Shown in pieces: positions 21,365 through 29,203 of a stretch of 36,712 nucleotides of DNA. The notes under the pieces are model-generated. The model saw nothing but the letters and a program-made list of their open reading frames with translations, had not been told where the DNA came from and did not search any database. Position 1 is the stretch's first letter, and the number at the start of each line of letters is the position of its first letter. Both the position numbers and the translations under genes were made by a program. The DNA is taken from positions 1 to 36,712 of the IMG/VR virus record IMGVR_UViG_3300028678_000165. The stretch is one strand, 5' to 3'. This DNA is from a virus.

Positions 21365-21410
21365 TGGTTTACATAATGTGGTTGACATAACTCAAATCAA
21401 AGCGTAAAAT
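21365..21410 (+). promoter_or_regulatory. Promoter with TGGTTKACATAA repeats before the KTR and capsid genes
   Basis: TTGACA (21382-21387) and TAAAAT (21405-21410) with a 17-bp spacer form a near-consensus promoter. Its -35 lies in TGGTTGACATAA (21379-21390), one base different from TGGTTTACATAA at 21365-21376 and from the copies at 15435 and 15456. The rest of 21319-21431 is the preceding terminator and an A-rich leader. Confidence 0.65.
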
Positions 21411-21431
21411 ATTAAGAAAAAGGGGGTTTAC

Positions 21432-21593
21432 ATGACTTACCAATGGTTTGGATGTCCTATATGTGGGAATCCTAAAATGATAAAAATAAGGAATGATACA
21501 GTACTTAAGAACTTCCCGGGATTCTGTAAGTACTGCAGGAGAGAAAGCGTTTTAACAATAGAGCCTAAGAGCCAAATGATTGAATCGAAATGA
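21432..21593 (+). CDS. Cysteine-rich KTR-type small protein
   Basis: A 53-residue zinc protein of the Cys_rich_KTR type: WFGCPICGNPKMIKIRNDT, then VLKNFPGFCKYCRRESVL, with two CxxC pairs (residues 8/11 and 32/35). AAGGGGG lies 5 nt before the ATG. Relatives are best known from conjugative elements and prophages, function unknown. Here it sits inside the late operon with its own promoter and terminator (the stem overlaps its 3' end), so it looks like an inserted cassette rather than a structural gene. Confidence 0.75.
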   Translation: MTYQWFGCPICGNPKMIKIRNDTVLKNFPGFCKYCRRESVLTIEPKSQMIESK

Positions 21594-21618
21594 TTTAGTT
21601 GTTTGGCTCTTTTATTTT
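21567..21618 (+). terminator. Terminator of the KTR gene
   Basis: AAGAGCCAAA (21567-21576) is exactly complementary to TTTGGCTCTT (21602-21611), followed by TTTTATTTT. It begins inside the last codons of the KTR gene. The intervening 25 nt can form a smaller inner stem. Confidence 0.7.
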
Positions 21619-21686
21619 GGAAAATGTGAAAGTGGTTCACACAGGTACACCTCCGCCGTGTTAGGGTTCGAATCCCTCGTTTTCCT
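21619..21686 (+). ncRNA. tRNA-like element (degenerate, tRNA-Arg CCG-like)
   Basis: A 7-bp acceptor-like stem (GGAAAAT 21619-21625 with GTTTTCC 21679-21685, one G-T) closes a perfect T-arm (AGGG TTCGAAT CCCT, 21663-21677). A hairpin ACAC-CTCCGCC-GTGT (21647-21661) has a 7-nt loop with T33 and CCG at the anticodon place, and a D-like hairpin GTGAA-AGTGG-TTCAC (21626-21640) has GG in its loop. It is not a canonical tRNA: G8, short D-loop, no variable loop, about 67 nt, no encoded CCA. It directly follows the KTR terminator and precedes the scaffold gene. It may be a decayed tRNA or a functional tRNA mimic. The remaining gap to 21736 has a weak ACTGG/CCAGT hairpin and the scaffold ribosome site. 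Confidence 0.4.
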
Positions 21687-21736
21687 TCCTACTGGGGAAA
21701 AACCAGTTAAAAAACATTTTAAGGAGAAAAGAAGAA

Positions 21737-22333
21737 ATGAAGAATATCTTAGAATTGCTCAAGGAATTTGGATTAGAAATCCCAGAAGATAAGAAAAAAG
21801 ATTTTGAAAAATCTGTACTGGAAAATTATAAAACCATTGCAGATTATGAAAATCAAAAAGAGAAGCTTGATAAAGCTAGCAACACTATAAAAGTCAACGA
21901 TACAGCATTGGAAGATTTAAAAAAACAACTTGAAGGATTCAAGGACGTTGATGTTACAGCATTAAACAAGCGTATTCAAGATTTGGAGACAGAAAAGGGA
22001 GAATTGGAAAAAGATTACAGTTCAAAAATTTCTGAACGCGATTTTACAGATATTCTTAACGGCAGCATTACTGCTTCGAATGGTAAAAATGCGAAAGCAA
22101 TTACAGCATTGTTAGATTTAGATGCACTTAAATCTTCAAAAAATCAGAAAGAAGATATCACCAGTGCACTTAAGGCATTATCCGAAGCAGACGACAGTAA
22201 AATGCTGTTTGGAGTAGCAGAGAACAAAGTAGGAAGTGGAAGTCCAATAGGAAATATTGGAAATTCTACAGGCAATAGTTCGGAATCCATGAGAAAAATT
22301 ATGGGATTGCCGACAACGGAAGGAGATAAATAA
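21737..22333 (+). CDS. Capsid scaffolding protein (GP20-like)
   Basis: A 198-residue scaffold that guides procapsid assembly and is then removed. N-terminal LLKEFGLEIPEDKKKDFEKSV, long coiled coil (about 35-110) with KKQLEGFKDVDVTALNKRIQ, then DFTDILNGSITASNGKNAKA and a Gly/Ser-rich tail, all typical of the Phage minor structural GP20 family. AAGGAG precedes the ATG. The stop overlaps the capsid start by 1 bp. Confidence 0.88.
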   Translation: MKNILELLKEFGLEIPEDKKKDFEKSVLENYKTIADYENQKEKLDKASNTIKVNDTALEDLKKQLEGFKDVDVTALNKRIQDLETEKGELEKDYSSKISERDFTDILNGSITASNGKNAKAITALLDLDALKSSKNQKEDITSALKALSEADDSKMLFGVAENKVGSGSPIGNIGNSTGNSSESMRKIMGLPTTEGDK

Positions 22334-23214
22334 TGGGAGCAAATGCTATAGAGCTTTTTAAACAGTACATTGCACTGCTTGATGAAATTTACAAATTGGA
22401 AGCAAAAACAAATGTGCTTGATGGTGCAAGCGAACTGGTGTCACAGGGAGCGAATGCAAATGAATTAATTATTCCGAAGATTTCAATGGATGGGCTGGCA
22501 GATTACAGTAGATCTTCAGGATATGTAAATGGAAGTGTAGATTTTAACTTTGAAACAGTTAAGTGCAATTTTGACCGTGGCCGGATGTTTACAATTGATT
22601 CCATGGATAATATTGAAACAATGGGCATGGTATTTGGAAAACTTGCAAGTGAGTTTGTAAGAACTAAGGTTGTTCCAGAATTAGATGCGTTTAGAATGGC
22701 AAAATATGCTTCACTTGAGGGAATCAGCACGACAGATGCAGCAGATTTAAGCACAGGAGCGGCGGCTATTTCAGCGTTAAGAGCAGCAATAAGCAAAATG
22801 TCTACAGATGAAGTCGCAGAGAATACAAGGATTTTGTTTATTGAAACAGGCTTAAAAGGACTTATAGACGATTTGGATACTACAAAATCGAAGGCAGTAC
22901 TAAATAGATTTTCACAAATCATTGAAATGCCTCAGAGCAGATTTTACACAGCAATTTCACAGCTTACAGGTGCGACAGAGCAAGAAGCTGGTGGATACAC
23001 AAGAGCTACAGGAGCTCATAACATTAACTTTATGGTTGTTGAACCAACTGCTGTTATCCAGTTTGCAAAGCGTGTAAACACAAAAATTATTGATCCGGAT
23101 ACAAACCAGGACGCAGATGCATACAAATATGGATATAGACAGGTAGCGATTGCAGATGCATATGAAAATAAAGTTGCAGGTATTTATCTTCATAAATCTA
23201 CAATTACTCAATAG
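22333..23214 (+). CDS. Major capsid protein
   Basis: A 293-residue capsid protein in the standard place after the scaffold. It starts MGANAIELFKQYIALLDEIYK and contains the E-loop-like GYVNGSVDFNFETVKCNFDRG and a beta-rich C-terminus (YGYRQVAIADAYENKVAGIY). No prohead-protease gene or long delta domain is visible, fitting the separate scaffold. The fold is presumably HK97-type. Position and pattern make the assignment firm. Confidence 0.88.
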   Translation: MGANAIELFKQYIALLDEIYKLEAKTNVLDGASELVSQGANANELIIPKISMDGLADYSRSSGYVNGSVDFNFETVKCNFDRGRMFTIDSMDNIETMGMVFGKLASEFVRTKVVPELDAFRMAKYASLEGISTTDAADLSTGAAAISALRAAISKMSTDEVAENTRILFIETGLKGLIDDLDTTKSKAVLNRFSQIIEMPQSRFYTAISQLTGATEQEAGGYTRATGAHNINFMVVEPTAVIQFAKRVNTKIIDPDTNQDADAYKYGYRQVAIADAYENKVAGIYLHKSTITQ

Positions 23215-23228
23215 TAAGGGGGAGTTGT

Positions 23229-23570
23229 ATGTCAATCATTGATTGGGAGTATTACAGCTCCCATTTTCCTAGCACTATACCGCAAAAAGCATTTAACGCA
23301 GTCGAAGCACAGGCTGAAATAGAAATCGGCAATGTTGTTCCAAAGTATATGTGGGATGGAGTAAGCGAGGATAAGCAGAAAGATTGCGTGTTTAAAGTAT
23401 GCAATAAACTTTATTTTAATTCTATTCACGCCGTAGGGCAGGGAATATCTTCCATAAACAATGGAGGATATGTAGAACAATATGACACAAAAACACATGC
23501 AGATTTGCAAGCAGAGCTAGAAGAAACAATATTTGACTCCATCGGTACTAGATTGGCAGGTGGATGGTAA
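23229..23570 (+). CDS. Head-tail connector (adaptor)
   Basis: A 113-residue protein placed directly after the capsid, the slot of gp6/gp15-like adaptors. It is helical at the start (DWEYYSSHFPSTIPQKAFNAVEAQAEIEI) with a central block CNKLYFNSIHAVGQGISSIN. GGGGGAG precedes the ATG. It should form the ring joining portal and head-closure protein. Call rests on size, order and general pattern. Confidence 0.7.
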   Translation: MSIIDWEYYSSHFPSTIPQKAFNAVEAQAEIEIGNVVPKYMWDGVSEDKQKDCVFKVCNKLYFNSIHAVGQGISSINNGGYVEQYDTKTHADLQAELEETIFDSIGTRLAGGW

Positions 23571-23987
23571 ATGAGAGATTCAACAATAACTATTTATAAT
23601 TTTCATAAAGCAACAGGAAAATACAAAAGAACCGTGATTCATAATGTATTTTTTGAATCTGGTTCGATTAGAACAGTGGATACAACAGGAAAAGTTGTTT
23701 TCACGAAGACATTCACAATACAGATACCAGCTGAAGCGGACACAGGATCTAATGAGTTCATCAGTCGTGTAGATTTTCAAAAGTTATCAAATGTGGATAA
23801 CTATTGGACACTAGATGAATTAAACGCAAAAGATTTCATTGTTTACGGCGAATGTGAAATGGAAGTGGATAGTACGCATACATACACAAATATAAAAAAT
23901 GATTTTGAAAAGTGTGGGTACATATCTGCAATAACTGATAACACAGATGCCCCATTATTAAAGCATTGGAAGGTGACGGCAAAATGA
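23571..23987 (+). CDS. Head-closure / stopper protein (DUF6751-like)
   Basis: A 138-residue beta-rich protein starting directly after the connector stop. ITIYNFHKATGKYKRTVIHNVFFE at the N-terminus and the central IQIPAEADTGSNEFISRVDF match the DUF6751-type proteins of Clostridia siphophages, placed at the head-completion position. TGA overlaps the next ATG. Role inferred from gene order: it plugs the portal after packaging. Confidence 0.7.
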   Translation: MRDSTITIYNFHKATGKYKRTVIHNVFFESGSIRTVDTTGKVVFTKTFTIQIPAEADTGSNEFISRVDFQKLSNVDNYWTLDELNAKDFIVYGECEMEVDSTHTYTNIKNDFEKCGYISAITDNTDAPLLKHWKVTAK

Positions 23988-24337
23988 GCAATTTCTTTAA
24001 TCTATCCGCCAAGCTTGATATGGATAAGGACAAAATCATTCTTGCACATGGTGTCAATGACAAAGGAAGAGTTCAAAAAGTCATTGACAGTGAGGTAATA
24101 AGAATGTCTGACAAACTTGTTCCGTTTGATACAGGTATTCTGAAAAACAGTGCAAGTTTACACACGGATATAGGCAGCGGAGAGGTTATATACCAGACTC
24201 CGTATGCAAGAAAGCAGTATTACATTCCAATGCAACATACAGGCGGCAGAACTGAATTATGGTTTGAGCATATGAAGCAAAATGGTGGAAAAGAGCAGAT
24301 ATTGAATATAGCAAAAAGGGAGGCAAACAAAGATTGA
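23984..24337 (+). CDS. Minor capsid / head-tail joining protein (gp10-like)
   Basis: A 117-residue protein with IRMSDKLVPFDTGILKNSASLH, then YQTPYARKQYYIPM and the C-terminal GGRTELWFEHMKQNGGKEQI, a pattern shared by Minor_capsid_2 and HK97-gp10-like joining proteins. The ATG at 23984 follows AAGGTGA; an in-frame ATG at 23966 lacks a site. It overlaps the previous stop (ATGA) and the next start (TTGA). Confidence 0.75.
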   Translation: MSNFFNLSAKLDMDKDKIILAHGVNDKGRVQKVIDSEVIRMSDKLVPFDTGILKNSASLHTDIGSGEVIYQTPYARKQYYIPMQHTGGRTELWFEHMKQNGGKEQILNIAKREANKD

Positions 24338-24756
24338 TAATCGAAGCAATAAAAGCATTTCTTATGGAATATGAGAAATTAAAAGATTCACAAATATCGG
24401 TTGATTATTTAAGTGATTCGCCTATCGAGTATGCTGTATATCCAATACCTGTGGCCCCAATAATCAAAGAATACACAGATGGTGGAAAGCTCATGCAATA
24501 TTCGTTTGCGTTCTTATCCGTCAATGATATTGATCAGGGTGATTCGCAAAGTATTCTAAACGAAACGTGGTTGGAAGAGTTCTCAGATTGGATAGAAGAA
24601 CAGAATCAAAGTAGAAACCTTCCTATATTGGGATGTAAAAAAACAAGTCAGAAAATTGAAATTATAGATAGCGGATATCTGGTTTTTTATGGAGCTAGCA
24701 ATCAAACCGCAAAGTATCAAATACAGTGTAAATTAACTTATCTGAAAGAGAGGTAA
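24334..24756 (+). CDS. Tail terminator / tail completion protein
   Basis: A 140-residue protein in the tail-terminator slot before the tube gene. It starts with TTG at 24334 (GGAGG 10 nt upstream, TTGA overlap with the preceding stop). EAIKAFLMEYEKLKDSQISVDYL and SPIEYAVYPIPVAPIIKEYTDGG are typical of the Firmicutes tail-completion proteins once mislabelled chloramphenicol resistance proteins. No link to resistance is implied. Confidence 0.7.
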   Translation: MIIEAIKAFLMEYEKLKDSQISVDYLSDSPIEYAVYPIPVAPIIKEYTDGGKLMQYSFAFLSVNDIDQGDSQSILNETWLEEFSDWIEEQNQSRNLPILGCKKTSQKIEIIDSGYLVFYGASNQTAKYQIQCKLTYLKER

Positions 24757-24759
24757 AGC

Positions 24760-25281
24760 ATGTCAGAAACACAAACATTAGTCCTTAGAAGTGGGAAAGT
24801 CGCTTTCTATGGAGTTACTGCAAATTTAACCACTACATTTAATCGAATGACTAATTTTAGCGATTTGTCACGTTCGAGTAACCCGAGCGAGTACAAACCT
24901 AAATATGTAGATGAATCTATGGAGCGTGATTATATCACAGGATATAGTCCGGCGCTGGCGTATACATTTGACCAGTTCACGAACAATCCAGTTCACAGTG
25001 ACATCATTAATATCACGGATAACGAATTGAAAGGAACTGACGCAGTTCGGGATATTGTAGTTGTAGACTTTTCCACACCTGGAACGGCTACAGGCTCATA
25101 TAAAGCTTCAAAAAGAGCCTATTCCGTTATTCCGGACAGTGACGGAAAAGGAACAGACGCATATCAATACGTAGGAAATTTTAAGACAGCAGGAAGCAAA
25201 GTAGATGGAGAAGCAACCACAACAGACGAGTGGAAAACAATTACTTTCACGGTCAAATCAGCTTCTACACCTGCAACATAA
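24760..25281 (+). CDS. Major tail tube protein
   Basis: A 173-residue beta-rich protein located between tail terminator and chaperone genes, the position of the tube subunit. It has YVDESMERDYITGYSPALAYTFDQF and DIVVVDFSTP, and a Thr/Ser-rich C-terminus (TITFTVKSASTPAT). It polymerises along the tape measure to form the flexible tail. AGAGAGG precedes the ATG. A gap of 24 bp separates it from the chaperone. Confidence 0.78.
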   Translation: MSETQTLVLRSGKVAFYGVTANLTTTFNRMTNFSDLSRSSNPSEYKPKYVDESMERDYITGYSPALAYTFDQFTNNPVHSDIINITDNELKGTDAVRDIVVVDFSTPGTATGSYKASKRAYSVIPDSDGKGTDAYQYVGNFKTAGSKVDGEATTTDEWKTITFTVKSASTPAT

Positions 25282-25305
25282 ATTTATTAATGGAGGAATG
25301 AGCCT

Positions 25306-25698
25306 ATGAGCCAATGGAAATTTAACAACAGCGAGTTTGAAATAGACGTTACGGACGCAGACTTTTTAGACAAAGTCGAAGAAGCTGGAAACTTTGCGGA
25401 TACAGAGCAAAAGAAAGTTCGAAAAGTTGGAAAAACATCAGATATTATTCGTGAGCAGTGCGCTGTGTTCTACAGGTATTTCGATATGGTGCTTGGGTCT
25501 GGATCAGGAGAAAAGATTTTTGCTGGAAAGTCGAGCATTGCTCTTTGCAATCAAGCAGTTGACAGCTTTATTGGATTTATAGCAGCAGATATAAACCATG
25601 CAAAAGAAAGCTCAAACGCTCTTATGAATAAATACAAACCAAATAAGCCACAGCAGAACAGTAAGCCATATTATTACCATGGCAATAAGAAACATTGA
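25306..25698 (+). CDS. Tail assembly chaperone, first (DUF6673-like)
   Basis: A 130-residue protein: WKFNNSEFEIDVTDADFLDKVEEA at the start, then a helical core (DIIREQCAVFYRYFDMVLG, FAGKSSIALCNQAVDSFIGF), as in phage tail assembly chaperones. It ends TTGA-overlapped with the next gene, which is in the -1 frame, the standard geometry for G/GT-type chaperones. I see no X_XXY_YYZ slippery heptamer at the overlap, so separate translation is assumed. GGAGG precedes the ATG. Confidence 0.7.
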   Translation: MSQWKFNNSEFEIDVTDADFLDKVEEAGNFADTEQKKVRKVGKTSDIIREQCAVFYRYFDMVLGSGSGEKIFAGKSSIALCNQAVDSFIGFIAADINHAKESSNALMNKYKPNKPQQNSKPYYYHGNKKH

Positions 25699-26243
25699 AT
25701 CTGCTAACAGAGAAGCTTCCAGAATCGGTAAGGGTTGATGGTATTGATTACCCGATTCTTACCGATTTTAAAAATTGGATTAAATTTTTCGAAATGATTC
25801 AGTCTAAGGAATTAACTGATACAGAAAAATCCATAGTGGCAATGGAATGGTTTATAGATAAAGTTCCGCCGAATAGACTGGAAGCATTAAAAGCATTAAG
25901 CGAGTTCTTTTGTATGTCAGTGAAATCTGAGAAAACAGAGGAAAAAAGTAAAAAGACAGTGCTTGATTTTGAACATGATGCAGCACTCATTATTGCAGGA
26001 TTCAAACAATCATACGGAATTATGCTCTATGAATCAACCATGCACTGGTGGCAGTTTAAAAGCCTTTTTGATGGAATGCCAGACGATACAAAAATCAAAG
26101 AGTGCTTAGGATATCGGTGCCTGGAGTTGAACGAAATAAAAGATTCCGAAGAAAAAAAGCGAATCAGAAAAATTAAAAAAATATATGATCTGCCTCAGGA
26201 AACAATGAGCGATAGGGACATAGGGGAGGCTTTTGATATATAA
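25695..26243 (+). CDS. Tail assembly chaperone, second (Gp15-like)
   Basis: A 182-residue protein of the bacteriophage Gp15 type: LLTEKLPESVRVDGIDYPI, then TDFKNWIKFFEMIQ, and IIAGFKQSYGIMLYESTMHWWQFKSLFDGM, the family hallmark. It begins with TTG at 25695 inside the previous stop and has only a weak ribosome site, indicating coupled translation. Normally chaperones the tape measure. Ends 15 bp before the tape-measure gene. Confidence 0.85.
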   Translation: MNLLTEKLPESVRVDGIDYPILTDFKNWIKFFEMIQSKELTDTEKSIVAMEWFIDKVPPNRLEALKALSEFFCMSVKSEKTEEKSKKTVLDFEHDAALIIAGFKQSYGIMLYESTMHWWQFKSLFDGMPDDTKIKECLGYRCLELNEIKDSEEKKRIRKIKKIYDLPQETMSDRDIGEAFDI

Positions 26244-26258
26244 AAAAGGAGTGATATT

Positions 26259-28493
26259 ATGTCGGACGGTTCGCTAAATTTTGACACAAAACTTGATAAT
26301 AGTGGTTTTGAAAGTGGATTAGGAAAATTATCTGGATTAGCAAAAACAGGATTCAGCGGAATCGGTTCTGTTGCAAGTGCCGGCATGGCAGTAGCTTCAA
26401 GTGCAATTGCTGGGGTTGCTACTGCTATGGGCGCAGGATTAACCGTTGGAATAAAGTATAATTCGCAAATGCAAGACTACTTTGCAAACTTTGAGACTAT
26501 GCTTGGAAGTGCTTCGGCTGCTACAGATCTGGTTAATAAACTAAAAGTAATGGGCGCACAAACGCCTTTTGAAATGAGCGATTTATCAGATGCTTCAAAA
26601 ACGCTTCTAGCATTTGGCACAAATGTAAACGACCTAATGCCAGATTTAAAAATGCTTGGAGACATTTCGCTTGGCAATAAAGAAAAGTTTTCAAGTTTAT
26701 CATTAGTATTCGGTCAAGTTCAGTCTCAGGGAAAAATGATGGGACAAGATTTGTTACAGATGATTAATGCAGGCTTTAATCCACTGCAAGTAATTTCAAA
26801 GCAGACAGGAAAAAGCATGGCAGATTTGAAAGATGAAATGGCAAAAGGCCAGATAAGCTTTCAAATGGTTCAACAAGCTATGCAATCGGCAACTGCAGAA
26901 GGTGGTCAGTTTTACAATGCAATGCAAAAATCTTCTACTACGATAAATGGTCTTTTCTCTACCCTCGCAGATAATGCAAAAACATTAGTTGGAAGTGTTG
27001 TTCAGCCTATTACAGATTCAATGCAATCTACTTTATTACCTGGTGCAATAACAGCAATATCTCAGTTGCAAGATGCATTTACTAACGGAGGAACGAGCGG
27101 ATTAATAACGGCAGGCGCAGGTATAGCATCGAATCTGCTTACAGGTATTGCACAGGAAGCACCAAGCATAATTAATACAGCAGTTCAGATTATAGCAGAA
27201 TTTTTAAATGCAGTTAATTCTAGTGTTCCACAATTAAGCACAGCAGGAGTGCAAGTAATAACTTCACTGATGGGTGGAATAGCAACAATTCTTCCACAGT
27301 TGCTAATGGTAGGATTAAACATCATTGAATATATCATGCAAGGATTAGCTGCAAACCCAGACCAAATAACTTCTGGCGTTACTTCATTTATAACTGGAAT
27401 AGTAGCGGAAATAGCGCTTAATTTACCATCCCTACTGTCAAGCGGAGCCACAATATTAGGAGCAATTGTACAGGGGATTATAAATGCGATACCGGCTATA
27501 TCTGGAGCACTTAATTCATTAGGCGGAGATATTAATGGAAATGTTGTTTCTGGAATAGCTGCAACAGTTGGTAATTTTGCAAGTTCAGCAATGCAGATAA
27601 TCACAAGTATAGTCTCGTATTTATCCGCAAATGCAGGAAATATAATAACTGCAGGAGTGCAAATAATTGCTTCTTTGGTTCAGGGAATTGCAAATAATTT
27701 ACCAGCATTAATAACACAGGCTGTTTCTTTAATTATTAGTTTAGTAGAAGCTCTAATTGATAATTTGCCTCAAATAATTCAAGCAGGTATTCAATTAATT
27801 ATTTCTCTTATCCAAGGAATTGTTCAAGCGATACCCCAGCTTGTAACAAAGATGCCAGAAATAGTAGCAAAACTAATTGTTGCATTAGTTGCCTCACTTC
27901 CATTGATTGTTTCAGGCGGAATACAAATTATACTTGCGCTTATCCAAGGAATTGCAGCTACATTACCATCGCTATTGTTAAATTTTGTACAATTTATTCC
28001 TCAAATTATTAATGCATTTAAGAAAACAGACTGGATATCGATTGGTAAAAATATAATTGATGGAATATCTAATGGAATCATAAATTTTGCAAGTGGGATA
28101 GCAACGGCAGCCGTAAACGCTGCAAATGCTGCAGTTAAAGCAGTAAAAGGAGCGTTAGGCATACATTCCCCTTCAAAAGTTTTCAAAGATGAAGTTGGTA
28201 AGTACATGGCCTTAGGAATTAGTACAGGATTTTCAGACACCATGGACAAATCTGCAAATAAGTCAATCGCACAAGACACAGCAGATACTGTCAATTCGGT
28301 TAAAAGTTCAATGAATAATTCCTTGTATACTGCAACACCAAACACAGCTAAAGTTTTAAACAATACAGAAAAAACCGAAGGAAATAAAACGGCACAAATC
28401 CATGCAGAAATACATATTCCATTAAATGTGGAAGGAAAAGAATTGGCACATATCATAGCGCCATATGTTTCAGAAGAGATAGCGTTTGCCTAG
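26259..28493 (+). CDS. Tail tape measure protein
   Basis: A 744-residue tail length ruler. The N-terminus (FDTKLDNSGFESGLGKLSG) is typical. Residues about 35-65 are hydrophobic, FETMLGSASAATDLVNKLK and the QTPFEMSDLSDASKTLLAFG block follow, and the middle and C-terminal half (about 270-610) is a long series of hydrophobic repeats of the form I-QGI-N-LP-L. Near the C-terminus IHSPSKVFKDEVGKYMALGI is the conserved end motif. At about 0.15 nm per residue the tail would be around 110 nm. AAAGGAG precedes the ATG. Confidence 0.93.
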   Translation: MSDGSLNFDTKLDNSGFESGLGKLSGLAKTGFSGIGSVASAGMAVASSAIAGVATAMGAGLTVGIKYNSQMQDYFANFETMLGSASAATDLVNKLKVMGAQTPFEMSDLSDASKTLLAFGTNVNDLMPDLKMLGDISLGNKEKFSSLSLVFGQVQSQGKMMGQDLLQMINAGFNPLQVISKQTGKSMADLKDEMAKGQISFQMVQQAMQSATAEGGQFYNAMQKSSTTINGLFSTLADNAKTLVGSVVQPITDSMQSTLLPGAITAISQLQDAFTNGGTSGLITAGAGIASNLLTGIAQEAPSIINTAVQIIAEFLNAVNSSVPQLSTAGVQVITSLMGGIATILPQLLMVGLNIIEYIMQGLAANPDQITSGVTSFITGIVAEIALNLPSLLSSGATILGAIVQGIINAIPAISGALNSLGGDINGNVVSGIAATVGNFASSAMQIITSIVSYLSANAGNIITAGVQIIASLVQGIANNLPALITQAVSLIISLVEALIDNLPQIIQAGIQLIISLIQGIVQAIPQLVTKMPEIVAKLIVALVASLPLIVSGGIQIILALIQGIAATLPSLLLNFVQFIPQIINAFKKTDWISIGKNIIDGISNGIINFASGIATAAVNAANAAVKAVKGALGIHSPSKVFKDEVGKYMALGISTGFSDTMDKSANKSIAQDTADTVNSVKSSMNNSLYTATPNTAKVLNNTEKTEGNKTAQIHAEIHIPLNVEGKELAHIIAPYVSEEIAFA

Positions 28494-28502
28494 GAGAGAA
28501 GA

Positions 28503-29192
28503 ATGTACATAAACGGTAAAAATATAGAGGATTTTAATGCCAGGCTCATGGCAGATCCAAAAAAATCAGAATCAAACATTTCCTTAAGCTATCTAAAATC
28601 TATAGGCGGAACCGCTCTGACGTTATTCAATCAGGAATTTGGAGTTAAGGAATTGTCCTTCACATTAGAGTTTTGGGCAGATAGCAGAAATTCCGCATTT
28701 ATACAGAAGTCTAACGTACTAAAAGAACTTAGAGGAATTTGCGACATTGTCTTGACGGATGGATTCATTTACAAGTCCATCCTAAGCGAAATTAGCGGTG
28801 AGAATCAAATCAGCAGTGAAATTGTTCAAGTGAATTTTAAAATGGTATGTATGCAGTGTGGGCAGTTTCAGAGCGTCTCTTTTACAGGGAACACAACTTT
28901 GTTCAACAGTGGAACCATGAAGTCAGATTGTTCAATTTCATTTCTTTCAACATCAGACATTAATAATTTTTATTTCTTACTCAATGGAGATATTTACAAC
29001 ATTAATAAAATTACAGCAAATACAGTATTTCAAGTTGATGGATTAAAAAAGAAAGTGCTTTCAGGAAGTAATAATGCGATTGGATTAACCAATTTTGTAG
29101 ATTTTCCAAAGCTTATCAGCGGAGAAAATACATTCCTTTTGTCACAACAGAATGTTCAAGTAACATTGGGATATTACCCAATATATATGTAA
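28503..29192 (+). CDS. Distal tail protein (Dit)
   Basis: A 229-residue Sipho_tail-type protein forming the hexameric ring at the tail tip. N-terminal domain with MYINGKNIEDFNARL and YLKSIGGTALTLFNQEFGVKE, then a C-terminal galectin-like beta domain (VSFTGNTTLFNSGTMKSDC). The position between tape measure and Tal is characteristic. It starts 9 bp after the tape-measure stop. Confidence 0.85.
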   Translation: MYINGKNIEDFNARLMADPKKSESNISLSYLKSIGGTALTLFNQEFGVKELSFTLEFWADSRNSAFIQKSNVLKELRGICDIVLTDGFIYKSILSEISGENQISSEIVQVNFKMVCMQCGQFQSVSFTGNTTLFNSGTMKSDCSISFLSTSDINNFYFLLNGDIYNINKITANTVFQVDGLKKKVLSGSNNAIGLTNFVDFPKLISGENTFLLSQQNVQVTLGYYPIYM

Positions 29193-29203
29193 GGAGTGAT
29201 TGA

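Noticed and set aside
21619-21686. Ordinary functional tRNA-Arg(CCG)
   Set aside because: T-arm and acceptor look right, but U8 is missing, the D-loop is 5 nt and there is no variable loop. I list it only as tRNA-like.
22503-22922. Minus-strand ORF of 139 codons inside the capsid gene
   Set aside because: Fully within the major capsid gene with no ribosome site or promoter; composition is that of a reverse-frame shadow.
24334-24756. Chloramphenicol resistance gene
   Set aside because: Similar phage proteins have carried this label in databases, but the sequence and position are those of a tail completion protein.
25660-25700. Programmed -1 frameshift joining the two tail chaperones
   Set aside because: The second gene is in the -1 frame and overlaps, but no X_XXY_YYZ heptamer is in phase near the overlap; TTGA coupling explains it more simply.
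27185-28456. Long minus-strand ORFs opposite the tape measure gene
   Set aside because: They mirror the hydrophobic repeats of the tape measure, lack ribosome sites and resemble no protein family.
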